Positions 49,681-60,790 of a DNA stretch of 64,000 bases are shown in pieces. This DNA is from Paramarasmius palmivorus. Lineage: Eukaryota; Basidiomycota; Agaricomycetes; Agaricales; Marasmiaceae. Each line of letters begins with the position of its first letter. The first letter of the stretch is position 1. Location: positions 186,001 to 250,000 of the forward strand of contig JAYKXP010000025.1 of NCBI GenBank assembly GCA_037176845.1, given 5' to 3'. Under the pieces are notes generated by a model. That model did not search any database. It saw nothing but the letters and a program-made list of their open reading frames with translations, and was not told where the DNA came from. A program made the position numbers and the translations under genes.

Positions 49681-51843
49681 TCAACGGTCAAATGCCTCGC
49701 ATGAGCACCCTGAGCCAATGCCATTCGATTCTGCAATTCGGATAGTGCATGTTGGGACGAAAAAGCCTACTCCTGGGCCCAGGCAGTGTGCTCGCGAAGA
49801 CTTTGGAATCGAGAGGATTTTGTATTCTGCGCAAGAATCTTGCGCCCAATTAAGGCGTCGCATGAGGCAGTCGACCCAATTCCATCGCGGCGAATTCAAT
49901 TTGGCGCAGTGAACGCTGTAGTGACAAAGTTGAATTTGAAAGCCGTCGATGAAGATGGCGGTCGCGGGGAAGGGTTTGAGCAATTGGGCGCTTATTTTTC
50001 TCTTCCCTCTCTCCCATCGTTCTCCTCGTCGCAACGGCTTAAAATCGCACGTACGGTCTCTTCAATTATGCGGCTATAATAGAATGATTCAAGACTTGCT
50101 TTTTGGACCCCAAAGACTCTCTTCAGACGCTCAATAATAGACTCGTTCGGTCACCAATAATCCATTCACCACGCTAGGAACTCGTATACTCCTGGTGAGC
50201 TCAAGTATCTTTTCCCTCAAAGGCAGGATACTCAAAGATCCTGTATTGGATTGTCTGTAGAGCGGTGTTAGCTGTAGCATTCACCTTTCTTTGTCGACCA
50301 AAGGCGCAAAGAGGCCGAAATAAGCACCGGAAGCTGAGCATATTTTGGTTCAAACCTAGACAATCGAAGCAGGCAATGTACTCGTGCCCGGTTATTGTTA
50401 TACTCAAACACGGAACTAGGTCATCTCTTGACCCCCTGCTCGAGGAGCCCCAACAGCAGTAGCTCACACTTGACTCACCAACGTTTCGTGTTCTTGTTCG
50501 CAACTCGGCCAACACTGGTCTTGATATTGTTATGTCACCGGAGCCCGTTCGTGATTATCCATCTTCACCGTCTTCACCAGCGTGCTTCTCTTGATATCAA
50601 CTACTTCTTTCCGGTTGACGCTCCAAGATCAAGTATCACAATCTGATGATATGCCACAGTATCTGATATTCCTAGTGATATCCTTGGAGTTGTCATCTTG
50701 AACCAATGGGCTTCATACTACATATGTCTCACATCCGATGGACTACTATATACAGCTATATACCATGGGTGGTAGGAGTGTGCTAGTCAAACAGCCCGAA
50801 AACACTTGCTGTGTTACTAGTAAGTTTTCTCTCTAGCAAATGACAATCACTCATTTTTTTCGATTGAAGCGCTTGATGAATGACTTTCATGTGATTTGCG
50901 ATGTTGCTATCGTACGAGTCTTGGCGGGGCTCCACTAGCAAAGGCTAGAGATAACGGAGGATGTCAGTCCTCATCAACGTAAAAGTTCTCTGTTTTCGCT
51001 TCAGGATCGGAACAATGGAACCATCATACAACCATGTTGTGCTGTATACCCAAGTCGGATCCTGTTACCGGTAGTGAGTACACCTTATAGAAACAAATTT
51101 AAGTGGACACCTCCTCTTTCCGCCCAACTTGGAGTCTTCGTACTTTGGATCCTCTCTAATTCTTCCTTGAGACCAGGATTTGCTGTCGAACTAGTGTCCC
51201 CTAATCCTATTGTGCGCTAGGAAATGCTGTTGAGCCATCATCAAAAGATCACTGCCTGTCTGATGCATCACAGTGGCCTGGTGGATGACCTTAGGACCCT
51301 GCTGTCAGTTCTGAATTTCAGAAAGAGGGTACACTTCTCGCAGTGACTCTGGGGTATCCCATGACACTTTGGATCAGCGTGAAGATTGTCAGTATGGTGT
51401 TCGCGTCCACACTAGCCGCATTGATTGACAGTTATATATCTTCAGGTTTTCCATCTCTGTATTCACAATATCAACAGCAGTCTCCCTCTTCTGCTAGCTT
51501 CTGGGCCTCTTGCCCTGTGCAATATCAGCTTGGCCACCCCCTCCTGTGCTGCGACCTATTGATGACCTGTGGTGTACCTAGTGAGTTTATTCTCCTTGCT
51601 TTCTGTTCAAGGATATCATTATCTCAAGGCTAAATAGCTCATCAATCCACCACTGTTAATTGTAATCCACTGGTCAGTTCAGTGCATTGAAACCATCAAC
51701 CCATTGTTGTATCAAGTAGGAGCCCAGCAGCACATAACACTCTCTTCAAGATACTTATTGAACAGTTCTATCTACTACAGGGTAATCCCCAAAGTCAAGC
51801 TTGCAATCACTGGTCTGTTCTCAAAAGAAAGATCAAATACAAC
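49681..51843. other. Repeat-rich spacer upstream of copy C
   Basis: No gene. Family R3 sequence at the left, then from about 50300 the upstream block shared with copy B. The right part is strongly poor in CpG. Confidence 0.6.
50300..51780. repeat. Upstream block of copy C (direct duplicate of 41940-43160)
   Basis: Same order of blocks as upstream of copy B, about 8.3 kb away. Many differences are C to T or G to A at sites that are CpG in the partner (for example CCGATATTCC against CTGATATTCC, and GCGATTTACGACGTCGC against GTGATTTGCGATGTTGC). An extra stretch of about 180 bases near 51045-51230 is absent from the partner. Confidence 0.8.
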
Positions 51844-53400
51844 ATGGTTGAAAGCACTGCATTTGAATGCAAGATGGTGAATGCTTGTTTGTTTTGTCTG
51901 AAACTCTGCATGATACATATACTCAATGCTCAATGCTAGGATGCTTTTATATTCCAAGAGACCAAGAAACAGACCACCCAATCTATAGCCCATTTTGGTG
52001 TTGCTCTTGCAGTAAGCTTCTGAGTACTGCTTCTCAGGAGATTAGCTAGAGACTCATATAGGTCATCTTAGACTCAATATCTCATATATGGTACATTTAA
52101 CATGCCAAACTCATGGGAACTTCCCTGATGAGGTCTCAATTTAGGTGTATACATTGTCTTGTTCGGAATCTGCATTCACATTCTTTCTAAGCAGAAGCAT
52201 GGTCTATTTCATTTACACTGCTTATCCATCATAGCGCTCTTTGTACTAGCTACTGCGGCTCTTGTCCTTGGTACAATTGCTGAGTGGATCTACATTACCA
52301 AAGTCTCAGAATGGGTCCTAGAGTCTGCGGCAGACTTGAACTCCTGGCACTCCTTCTTTCTAGATGGGTAGGTTTAACATTCTTTCTGATTTCATTTACA
52401 AGTTGGAGACCCCTAACAAAGTTATAACCCCTCAGCCCTCTCATCTACTACCTCAACACCTCTAGGATGATCCTACTTGTAGTATCAAAGTGAGTTATTG
52501 CTCATATACAGGTTGAAAAACAGCACATCTCAAGATAAGGACTCAAAATAGTATCATTGCAGATTCAATACTGGTAAAAAAATACTTACTCTTTGATTGT
52601 TATTTTGGATATTGATTTGTGCTCATGGACAGATATGGAGATGCTATTTGTTATGGGGACGGCGCAAGTGTATTATTGCTATACCCCTTTTACTTTGTGG
52701 TGCAAATAATAGTGAGTGGAACTTGAAATTTAGATGGAAGCATGACACTAAACCTCCTCCAAGTATGTGCAGCTATTGCAATCATCTGTGCCTCATCTGC
52801 CATTGACATGGAGATGGAGATGGGTTTTGGGTTCACTGGCCACAAGGGTGTAGCGCTGAGCTCATCCTTTTATATGTCCTTTCTTGGATGCACCATTGCT
52901 ACCAACATACTTTTGACATCTCTAATAGGTTTGTGTCATCATCCCCTCTAGAGAAAGACTACATCATCTTACCTGGGCCAAACTCTCTTCATCAGCAGGA
53001 AGAATCATCTACATCAGTCGTGAGGCAATGAAATACGTCGGAAAGGGCTCCAAAAATATGTACAAAACTGTTATTGCTATAACGTGTGTACACTCTGTCC
53101 ACTCAAACACTCTAGCAGGGATACATTCTAAACTCCACAATCTCTTAGGTTGGAATCTGGGCTCATATATCCAACTATGCTAGGGATATACCTTGGAAGC
53201 TGGAACACTAGATACCCTGCTCATGGCCTGGCCATGTTTATGAATGTCTCACATTACTCCCTCCACCATGTTGCTGTGAGTACATATTCCTCTCAGTAAA
53301 TATACTGTGGCAACTCATATAGGGCAAGCTTTTAGGGAATTGCTCCAACCCTCATCATTGTACGCACAAGCCTTGGCATTGCCATTGAAGACACCAAAAG
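51421..53400. other. CpG-depleted block
   Basis: By hand count about 13 CpG dinucleotides in 1,980 bases. The homologous part of copy A (39001-39360) has about 26 in 360 bases. TG and CA are correspondingly frequent. The block covers the downstream half of the upstream duplicate and almost all of copy C. Confidence 0.85.
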
Positions 53401-53539
53401 CTGTATATCAACATTTCATGCTGGGGAACGCGCCAACGCGGAGCTTCCTGTTAGCACTGGCCCCATCTTAGACATCTCCCGGCCTGCAGTCGTACCTCAA
53501 ATGGCCAACTCAGACAAAGATGACGAGAGCAGTCTTTAA
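51844..53539 (+). CDS. Seven-pass-like fungal membrane protein, copy C (CpG-depleted)
   Basis: Start MVESTAFECKM at 51844, then DAFIFQETKKQTTQSIAHFG, a mini-exon TQYLIYG, GVYIVLFGICIHILSKQKHG, HCLSIIALFVLATAALVLG, IWRCYLLWGRRKCIIAIPLL, MSFLGCTIATNILLTSLI, GRIIYISREAMKYVGKGSKN, LESGLIYPTMLGIYLGS, GIAPTLIIVRTSLGIAIED and a tail ending DESSL at 53539. Every exon join tested keeps the frame, so the reading frame survived in spite of heavy CpG to TpG/CpA change; most changes fall in introns or silent positions. Codon use therefore differs sharply from copies A, B and D. Whether it is expressed is unknown. Confidence 0.75.
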
Positions 53540-53879
53540 GTCCTTCTAGCATATATTTGTGGTCTCTTTCTTTCCTATTTATTCCGTTGTTGTATTTAAT
53601 CCACCTTTCCAAATAAATTATAATGTCCTTCCAAGTGGCCCAGCTGTTATTTGCAGAAACTGAGATAACTGGACTTCTTGATTACACTAGGTTGTGTCTA
53701 ATTATCTCGCTTCCAACCACACATACATTCCAACTGAAAACAGTTGATAACGCCGACTGAAAGCACCCAACAATCAATCATGTCGTTGCATGGTATTCTC
53801 GCCGCCACCGCCAACATATTCAGCATCTCTGCCGCAGGAGGTACTTGGAACAACATACCGAACCTCTCGCAAGCTGGAG
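53540..53879. other. Short spacer after copy C
   Basis: AT-rich 3' flank of copy C. A 65-codon plus frame around 53744-53938 has no motif and overlaps the next gene; not called. Confidence 0.4.
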
Positions 53880-54500
53880 TCATAGCAAGAGCGATTTCGG
53901 GCTCTGCAAAGTTTGGTCCTCAGCACCAGTCTTCGTGAATTGTGGAGAAAAGGCAGCTCGGCTGATTGTATAGCAAGAAGGGACTGCCGAGAAGATATCG
54001 AGGTACAGATGCGCCAAGACCTGAACCTCGGCTAGAGCAACAGAACGATTGCAGTGAATAAGACGATTCCCAAGAGCCAATAGTAGTGTACTAAGGGTGG
54101 GCACCGTGCCCGTATGTACGGTGGTGACGGTACCAGTCATAGAACTCCATACCCGTATCTGAGAGGCACTGAAGTCTGAAGCTGCTCGCCGTACAGTTCG
54201 GTAACAGGTATGGCTCAAGGCCATACGATGGCGCAAATACACAGCAACCGCGTAATCCTTCTCAAAAAGAGCATGAATCGGGTGTAGAACAGTTGTTCGG
54301 TAACTCCAAGCTTCATCCTGAAGGTCTATCAGGAGAAAGTCTCCGAAAGGTTCATCCACGGTCCCAACGTCTTCACCAAACCTGCTGACTTTCCCTTGAG
54401 GAACTGTCTGCACGAGGACAGTTGCTGATGGCTCGTCGGGAGCAGTGTTCACGGTTCCATGTCTTGTGCCACGCGTTGAATGCATGATCTTGAAACCTAT
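53880..54500 (-). CDS. Unrecognised protein, 3' exon
   Basis: A frame of about 200 codons ends at 53880. It begins after a CTCATAG that looks like a splice acceptor at about 54500, so an upstream exon is likely but was not found. Content: FKIMHSTRGTRHGTVN, FGDFLLIDLQDEAWSYRTT, IRVWSSMTGTVTTVHTGTV. The spacing faintly recalls F-box or propeller proteins, but I cannot assign it. The absence of stops over 600 bases is the main support. Confidence 0.4.
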   Translation of the reverse strand: MGFKIMHSTRGTRHGTVNTAPDEPSATVLVQTVPQGKVSRFGEDVGTVDEPFGDFLLIDLQDEAWSYRTTVLHPIHALFEKDYAVAVYLRHRMALSHTCYRTVRRAASDFSASQIRVWSSMTGTVTTVHTGTVPTLSTLLLALGNRLIHCNRSVALAEVQVLAHLYLDIFSAVPSCYTISRAAFSPQFTKTGAEDQTLQSPKSLLL

Positions 54501-54825
54501 GAGGAACAATGAACAATGTGTAGACTTTTGACAGCGGCAAACTCAAACGTTACACGTACTCTTGGAATGAACCAAGCGAATGAGGCAAGGTCCGTGCTCC
54601 AGAGACGCGATATGGGCTATATGGCCGTGAAACGCGCTCAGGTTCATCAGTCGCATATCTCATCTGTGCCATTGAACATGAGAAAATGGACGGAAGACTA
54701 ACAACAGCTGAACCCACCGGCACTCTTCATCTCCGACAACTTTTGAAAACATCACCGAATCTGCCTTGTCTGGTCAGTATGTATGGGGTAAATGTAACGC
54801 GTCATGAAACAACTCACGATCTTAG

Positions 54826-54978
54826 CACGGGTTCGCAATCTACCCTGTCTGGAAAAGAGCCGAGGCGGTGGTAGCATTGTCGAGACTCGAAGAGAAAGGA
54901 CGCGTCATCAGCCGTGAGTCAGAGAATGTCATTGTCAACTTCGTCGACATTATCGAAACCTCCGAGAAACTTGGGTAA
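54826..54978 (+). CDS. Orphan coding-like exon
   Basis: After a CTTAG acceptor with a GTATGT donor about 50 bases earlier, a frame reads HGFAIYPVWKRAEAVVALS, then a charged helix, and stops at TAA 54976-54978 (50 residues). The composition looks like a real last exon, but none of the three phases of the upstream exon joins cleanly to a start. It may be the end of a small or decayed gene. Confidence 0.25.
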   Translation, partial: HGFAIYPVWKRAEAVVALSRLEEKGRVISRESENVIVNFVDIIETSEKLG

Positions 54979-55254
54979 CGTTCAGGCCGGCTCGCATTTT
55001 GAATCTTGAAGCTTGAAACGACCCATGATAGCACTCCGTGTCAGAGTCCCAAATCGGTTCAGAACGGTGTGGCCGCAGAGGTGATTTTGGTTCTCAGCGA
55101 CCGATCAACACCCCGAACATCCTTCAGCTTCAACCTTCAACCTTCAACCCGGGCCAGACCTAACACGAACACTTCCCTAGCCCACAACCAAGTCGCGACA
55201 ACTCCTCGTTGAATGTTGAGTGTTGGCTCGTCGCTTGGTTCTTCCTGTCCAACT

Positions 55255-57420
55255 AGGAAATGTCGGAGGAAGCAGGTATAGAAGAAAGGGGTAGAGAAGG
55301 AGCAGGAACGGCCATCTGCCGGTGGTTAATGGTTGGGCCTGGGATTGCTGAGAAGAAAACGAAGACACGTCGAGTGAAAAGCTTAAAGTGCGGTAGACTG
55401 GTCCTTGCAATTGTCATTGAGATGTTCGGGCATAGATGCGACTAAGACGATGCGGTCTGAAAGCAACTGGTCAAGGTCAGCGTTCGATCTAACAGCAAAA
55501 GAAAAAAAGGCAACGTACTACTACCTCAACTAGGTGTATAACAACGTCCTTCAAAAACCCAGACCTAACCCGACTAAACCCGACCACTTTGCGAAAAAAA
55601 AAAGCCGCTGCTGATGTCTAGGAACGTCGTGTCGTGTCTTCAGGACTCGGGCCCAGAAACGAAAATCAAAATCATGCCATTACCAGGGTCCATCAAAGGC
55701 AGCGTTGGTCCTTGGAAAGCTGACCCAAACTTAAAAACGTCGGACGTGAAGAATAGCAGGAACAGGGTTTACTGAGAAGACGCGTCGATCGCGAGTGAAA
55801 AGCTTCAGGTGCGGTAGACTGGTCCTTACGATTGAGAGGTACGGTGTTCGGCGAAGGATGCGGTCTGATCACATATCAAGGTCAGCGTCCAAAAAAAGGT
55901 AAAAGGTAACATACCTCAACCGGCATCCTTCCTCCTTCAAAACCCAGCGTTGAATCGGAGGAATCGTCGGCGACAGACCTAGCCCAGTTTGAACGCTCCT
56001 CAGGCTAGACTATCGCGAGGAAGAACTAAAGTCAATTAACCTGGAGGTACCTCAGAGCAAGTCAATGTTCAACGCGTGCGTACCTTCCTGCCCTTGTTTC
56101 CTGTTTCCCCGTTCCAATTTCCTAGTACCCAGCCTCCTCGCATCAAGAGTCAAGACCGGGCCTAATCCAATGCCATTCGGACAGTGCATATCGAAACTTG
56201 GAACTGCGAAAAAAAGCCTGGTGGTGTGCTCGCGCTAATCAGACCCATGAGTCCGAGTCGTTCAGGTCTGTGTCAATTCGGACAGTGCATGGTTCTTGGA
56301 CAGGCAGTGCGCATCCGAGAATGCCTCGAGAGTGGATATGTATCTGTTGCCGTTGAAGCGTTGAAGCTTTGAAGGAGCTGCCTGCATCATCGATGTTAAA
56401 CGTTAAACGTTTGGGTCCAAGGCGTGCCAGTGCACGGGCGCTTATACCAACAAAGACGTCAAGCAACTTCAAGGGCACCGCGCTCCGATCGCGAGTTTTT
56501 GGTACAGCTAGGAAGGGTATATACATGTGTGTACACCAGCACCATAAACCATAAATAGAGATACGTAGATTGTACAGTCCAAAGTACTTGGTATAAATAA
56601 CACTCTTCTCCTCAACCTTCTCCTTCCCTAACACACCACACCGCATCTACTTCCCCTTCACATCCATCGCCTTCCTCTCCGCCCAATCCAACCACCTAAC
56701 CAAATCCTTCCCCAAAGTCCACACAATGAAGGAAGGAAACACGATCCACAACCCATTAGGGATAACCCAGAATAAGATGAGTGTTTTGAGGTCGTTGTGG
56801 CCTATGGCGCAAAAGTTGCAGTAGTATTCCTGTTTTCATTTAGGCGTTGTGGTTAGTGGTGGTGAAAAAAAGATGGGGAAAAGGGGAGAGAGATGGGGAG
56901 ACACACCTGCGCCCAATACAACACCGTCTTCGCCAACGTCAACCCTGCGCTCAGGAAGCCTATTAGGACCCAACGCATTCGGAGATCTGGGGAGCCGATG
57001 AACCCATTCATGCCTGGCGTACACCCAACACCATCAGCACCCCGCCAAAAAATCCAAAAAAGAAAACAGAACACTCACCCAACAAATAACACAAATTCCC
57101 CCCCGTCTCCAACAAATTCATCAAACTCTGCGCATTCGTAAAACCACCACCTTCTCCCCTTGCTGCTTCCTCATACGTACGAACTCCGTATACGAGATCG
57201 ACGTTCTGATAAATCGAATACGGCTTCCATATATAATGGAGATCACCCCCAAACATGGAACGAGGACGAAGAAAGCAGTATGAGGCATCCCAGAGGATTA
57301 CGGGGAGTGTTAGTGTGAACCAGAGGGAGGCTAGGGTGTGTTTCTTGGGTTTGGGCGGTGTGGTTGGGGAGGTGCCGTTGGACTTGGTGCTGAGAGAGCC
57401 ATTCGTGTTGGTTTTGCCGT
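55255..57420. repeat. Segmental duplication, right copy
   Basis: Partner of 47560-49680 on the same strand, about 7.7 kb apart, with the same order: tandem R1 repeats (cores near 55425 and 55850), R2, R3, the block GTGTACACCAGCACCATAAA, then the EXPERA-like gene, which is intact here. Confidence 0.75.
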
Positions 57421-57436
57421 TTGTTTTGGTGGACAT
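56647..57436 (-). CDS. EXPERA/emopamil-binding-like membrane protein
   Basis: Three exons give an intact protein from MSTKTNGKTN at 57436 to the stop at 56647. A Ser/Thr/Asn-rich leader of about 30 residues precedes four hydrophobic segments: LASLWFTLTLPVILWDASYC, FTNAQSLMNLLETGGNLCYL (conserved polar face with Glu), LIGFLSAGLTLAKTVLYWAQ and LILFWVIPNGLWIVFPSFIV. Blocks such as RPRSMFGGDLHYIWKPY, EYYCNFCAIGHND and IPNGLW match a fungal family of four-span proteins that resemble EXPERA (sterol isomerase/TM6SF/sigma-2) proteins. The substrate is unknown, and the EXPERA link is from fold pattern only. It lies within a segmental duplication whose other copy is dead. Confidence 0.65.
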
Positions 57437-58015
57437 GTTGTCGTTGCTGCTAGTGATGGGGGTAGTAGGGAAAGAAACGGCATCATCATGCGATTCTGTT
57501 TCTGTATTTTAAGGTCGACGTGTGAGAACATTCGTTGTCACAGGGAAAAAGGAAAAGGAACACGGAAACGGGAAGGGGCAGATGATCATGACAGACCTTG
57601 TTGACGTGATACCAGGCTCGGGGATGTCGGCGATGCGGATTCTGCCTCTACCTCGCCTCCTCCGCGGAGTAGTAACAGTTCCTGCCAATATTTATAAAAC
57701 TCTTCCTGCGGGTTTGGATCGTGGGTTGTGCGGCGTTCGCGTTCGTCAGGGTTTGAGCTGGAGGAGGAATGGTGTGTGATACGCGCTGCGTGTGAGGCTG
57801 AGAAGAAACCTGGGAGATCTGGGAGAGATGTCATCGTCTAGCGTGTAAGAGAGAAAGAGAAAGAGGAAAAGAGAGAGAAAGAAAGAAAGAAAGAAAGGCG
57901 AAGAAAGGGCATGCTGAGTGGCTCTTTGTGATTTGTGAACAGGCAACGTTGAATGTTCGTGTATCACGCGTGCCACTGGCGCTATGAAAAAGAAAAGACC
58001 ACCAAATCATTATTG
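57437..58015. other. Spacer with GA-rich microsatellite
   Basis: Promoter side of the EXPERA-like gene and 3' side of a tRNA gene. A purine tract with GAAA units is at 57847-57898. No gene. Confidence 0.55.
57847..57898. repeat. GAGA/GAAA microsatellite
   Basis: An almost pure purine run ending in five GAAA units. A simple repeat, probably length-variable. Confidence 0.85.
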
Positions 58016-58114
58016 AACCCAAGATGGGGATCGAACCCACAACCTTTGCCTTCTTATCCAAGACGTAAATCCGAGGCATAGGAAAGCAACGCACTACCAT
58101 TGTGCTACTTGGGC
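58016..58114 (-). tRNA. tRNA-Arg(CCU) with intron, minus copy
   Basis: Cloverleaf on the minus strand: acceptor GCCCAAG / CTTGGGT, D stem GCAC/GTGC, anticodon stem TTGCT/GGCAA, T stem GTGGG/CCCAT with TTCGATC loop. The loop reads TTCCTA, giving anticodon CCT at 58082-58080. An intron of about 27 bases sits one base after the anticodon, the standard eukaryotic position. The 3' CCA is not encoded, as expected. The anticodon rests on the stem alignment. Confidence 0.85.
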
Positions 58115-58205
58115 AGTTACACCACCTTTCTTACTCACGCACTACATCCTGCCCGAGCCCATTTACCCGGCCCGCTGACTCACCTCACTACACCGCAACC
58201 CTGAG

Positions 58206-58265
58206 TCGACCTGAACACACACACGCTCTCTCCTCACACCAACACCAACACCAACGCACCAACAC
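58206..58265. repeat. CCAACA simple repeat in the 5' leader of the DCN1-like gene
   Basis: A CA-rich stretch with several CCAACA/CACCAA units, about 200 bases before the ATG. Confidence 0.6.
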
Positions 58266-58455
58266 TGGCGTCAACCATCCCACTCAACATCCAACCACTC
58301 CCCCTAATTATATCTCTCCTCCTTCTCTTCCTAGGCCTAAGCGCAACCAAACTCCTCGTACGTCCGCTCTCCGTCCGTTATTCCCACGCCTAACCCCAAC
58401 CCAACACACACCCCTTATCTCTTACCCATCTCGGTTCCAGTTCAAACACAACAAC

Positions 58456-59670
58456 ATGGACTCCAATATCGCTCAATTCGTCGCTGTTACAGGTGCTACG
58501 TGCGTTCTCCCTTTCTTCCTTCCACTAAGCGAATGAGAAGCTAACGCAGCGCAGTCCGCAAACAGCCAAAAAATTCCTAACACACCATAAACGTGTTGAC
58601 ATTGCCATCGATGCGTATTACAATAACCCCACGCCCCCAACCACCTCTTCCCACTCCTCCTACACCAACTCCAATTCCAACGCAAGGCAGGGCCCGTCGA
58701 CGTCAAAGATCAACGCACTGTTTGATAAATACGCTTCACCGGAGGACAATAACAAGATCACGACGGATGGTACGATTCGATTTTGTGAAGATCTAGGCGT
58801 GGATCCGGAGGATGTGGTGTTGCTGGCTGTGGCGTATGAGTTGAAGAGTCCTAGGATGGCGGAGTGGGATAGGAAGGGGTGGGGGGAGGGGTTGAAGGCG
58901 TTGGGGTGCGTTCGTTCTCTTCTTTTCCTTGTTTCTTTTCTACCTTATTTCTGCCGCATAACGTACTGACGTACGAACACAGAGTGGATAACCTACAATC
59001 TCTATCCTCACTCCTCCCAACCTTACGCTCAAAGCTCTCCTCCGACGCGGCGTATTTCAGAAAAGTTTACACGCACACGTTCACCTTCGGTCTGGCGGAA
59101 GGACAGAGGAGTTTACCGATTGATAGTGCGTTGGGGTTTTGGGGGTTGTTGTTGCCTGTTGGGTTGCAAGGTGCGTTCTTCCTTTCCTTGCTTTCTTTGC
59201 TTTCTTTGCTTTCTTGGGCACTAACGAAATCCTGGGCAGGCGGCGCCTTGGCGTACACACCGAAAGACACCGACGGCGATGTCGATATGGCTTCAGGGAG
59301 CTCGGGGTGGACAGATAAACACACAGAACTCTGGTTCGAGTTTTTACAAGAGAAAAAGGTTAGGGGTGTTAGTAAGGATACTTGGGGGATGGTGAGTCCC
59401 TTTCTGTTTCTTTTCTTCCTGTTTGTTTCTTTTGGGTGTGTTTTGGGTGTTGTGTGGTTTTTGTCGGGGGTGTAGTCATTGGGGTGTTCGCCTTTTTGTC
59501 GTCTTTCTTCTCCTTCTCTTTGGGTGGTGAAAACGACTGACATCACGCACGCGCAGTTCCTAGACTTCCTCCTCTCAACCGACTCTACATTCTCAAACTA
59601 CGACCAAGAAGAAGCATGGCCTAGTACGATTGATGATTTTGTTGGGTGGGCTAAGGAGCGGTTGTCGTAG
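58456..59670 (+). CDS. DCN1: DCN1-like protein (defective in cullin neddylation)
   Basis: Five exons (58456-58499, 58555-58905, 58983-59170, 59240-59391, 59557-59670), all GT-AG. The protein promotes transfer of NEDD8 to cullins, which activates cullin-RING ubiquitin ligases. The N-terminus MDSNIAQFVAVTGATPQTAK with FLTHHKRVDIAIDAYYNN is the UBA-like domain (residues 1-40). After a Ser/Asn-rich linker comes the PONY domain: INALFDKYASPEDNNKI, FCEDLGVDPEDVVLLAVAYE, MAEWDRKGW, YFRKVYTHTFTFGLAEGQRS, SALGFWGLLLP, and at the end YDQEEAWPSTIDDFVGWAKE, whose DWP-like loop binds cullin. Intron 3 contains a short tandem of TTGCTTTC units. Two inverted tRNA-Arg genes flank it closely. Confidence 0.92.
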
Positions 59671-59782
59671 TATTCCTGTCTCCCTTTTATCTTTCTGTAT
59701 ATATATGTATTTCTTGGGCGCCCGAATGAGAGACATAATACGGGAAAGGGTAATGGGGGTGTGTTGGGGAAAAGAGAGGAAC

Positions 59783-59880
59783 GCCCAAGTAGCACAATGG
59801 TAGTGCGTTGCTTTCCTATGCCCCAGTCAATTGGAAGTGTGTGAAGGCAAAGGTTGTGGGTTCGATCCCCATCTTGGGTT
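59783..59880 (+). tRNA. tRNA-Arg(CCU) with intron, plus copy
   Basis: Same exonic sequence as the minus copy, with anticodon CCT at 59815-59817 and a 26-base intron at 59819-59844 of quite different sequence. Conserved A and B box positions (AGCACAATGG; GGTTCGATCCC). It lies about 110 bases after the stop of the DCN1-like gene. Confidence 0.85.
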
Positions 59881-60589
59881 AATCCTCCATCGTTCCATGA
59901 GAACTCCTTTTTGATTTTAATTTGTTCGTTTCAGTCCTTACTTATCTCTCGACCAATATTAACTTCAGCTTCGACGTTGATTCGGAATTCCGTCACGTCG
60001 ACTTGTCTGGGTTTTGAACATGGAGGACGTTATACACTTAGTTGAGGTATGTTGACTTTTGCTTTTTTTTTTGGAATAAGTATGTAAGTGCTTACCCTCA
60101 GATCGAACGCCTCTGCATCGTCTCTATACTGAACACCCCTCTCAATTACAACTTGGGGCCAGTCTCACGAAGCTTCGTGTCGTCATTTTCACGCGTCTTC
60201 TCAGCAACCTCCTTCATCTCCGACAGCGGCACGCTCACGTACCACCGCCTTGATTCTGAAATTCGAGTCGTGCGGTGTGGGGTTTGAAAGGCTAAAGTTG
60301 TTGAAGAAAGGGGATGGTTGTTCCGAGTCAGAGGTAAGTATGTTGAAGTCTTTTTTCGTTTTGACCCTCGAATCAGACTGGGATTAGGACAATTTTTGAA
60401 CCAAAAACGCCTCACGGCCGTCATAATCGTTCTGTCACCTCGATATCTTCTCCGCCGACTGCCTTATGAATTACGAACCCAGATATCAGATATAAATCAC
60501 GAACACAAACGCCCCCTTTGGCTGTTTCTTTGGGTTGGGGAATCTGGGTTTGAGGAAGGAGAGGTATGTTGCCTTTTTTGTTTGATCCT

Positions 60590-60790
60590 TGGATTCGACG
60601 CTGACCTTGGAAAAAGTTGCTTTCAGACCGCATCGTCACGGTCTTATCCGTCGCATCTATGCCTTCGCCGAACATGCCTCTCAATTGCAAGGCTCGGTCT
60701 CACGAGTTCTGACCGCCCTTCTTCTCAGCAACCCCGGGCCCGCTGCTCTGCACGTCATTCTACTACTAGCTCTCCAAGGACCAATCTACT
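60590..60790. repeat. R1 repeat, inverted copy
   Basis: Reverse complement of the R1 cores at 47765, 48185, 55425 and 55850, for example CGCATCTATGCCTTCGCCGA followed by a CTCTCAATTGCAAGG segment. Confidence 0.7.

Noticed and set aside
53744..53938. Small plus-strand frame starting near the end of copy C's flank
   Set aside because: It overlaps the 3' end of the longer minus frame and shows no secretion or domain signal strong enough to call.
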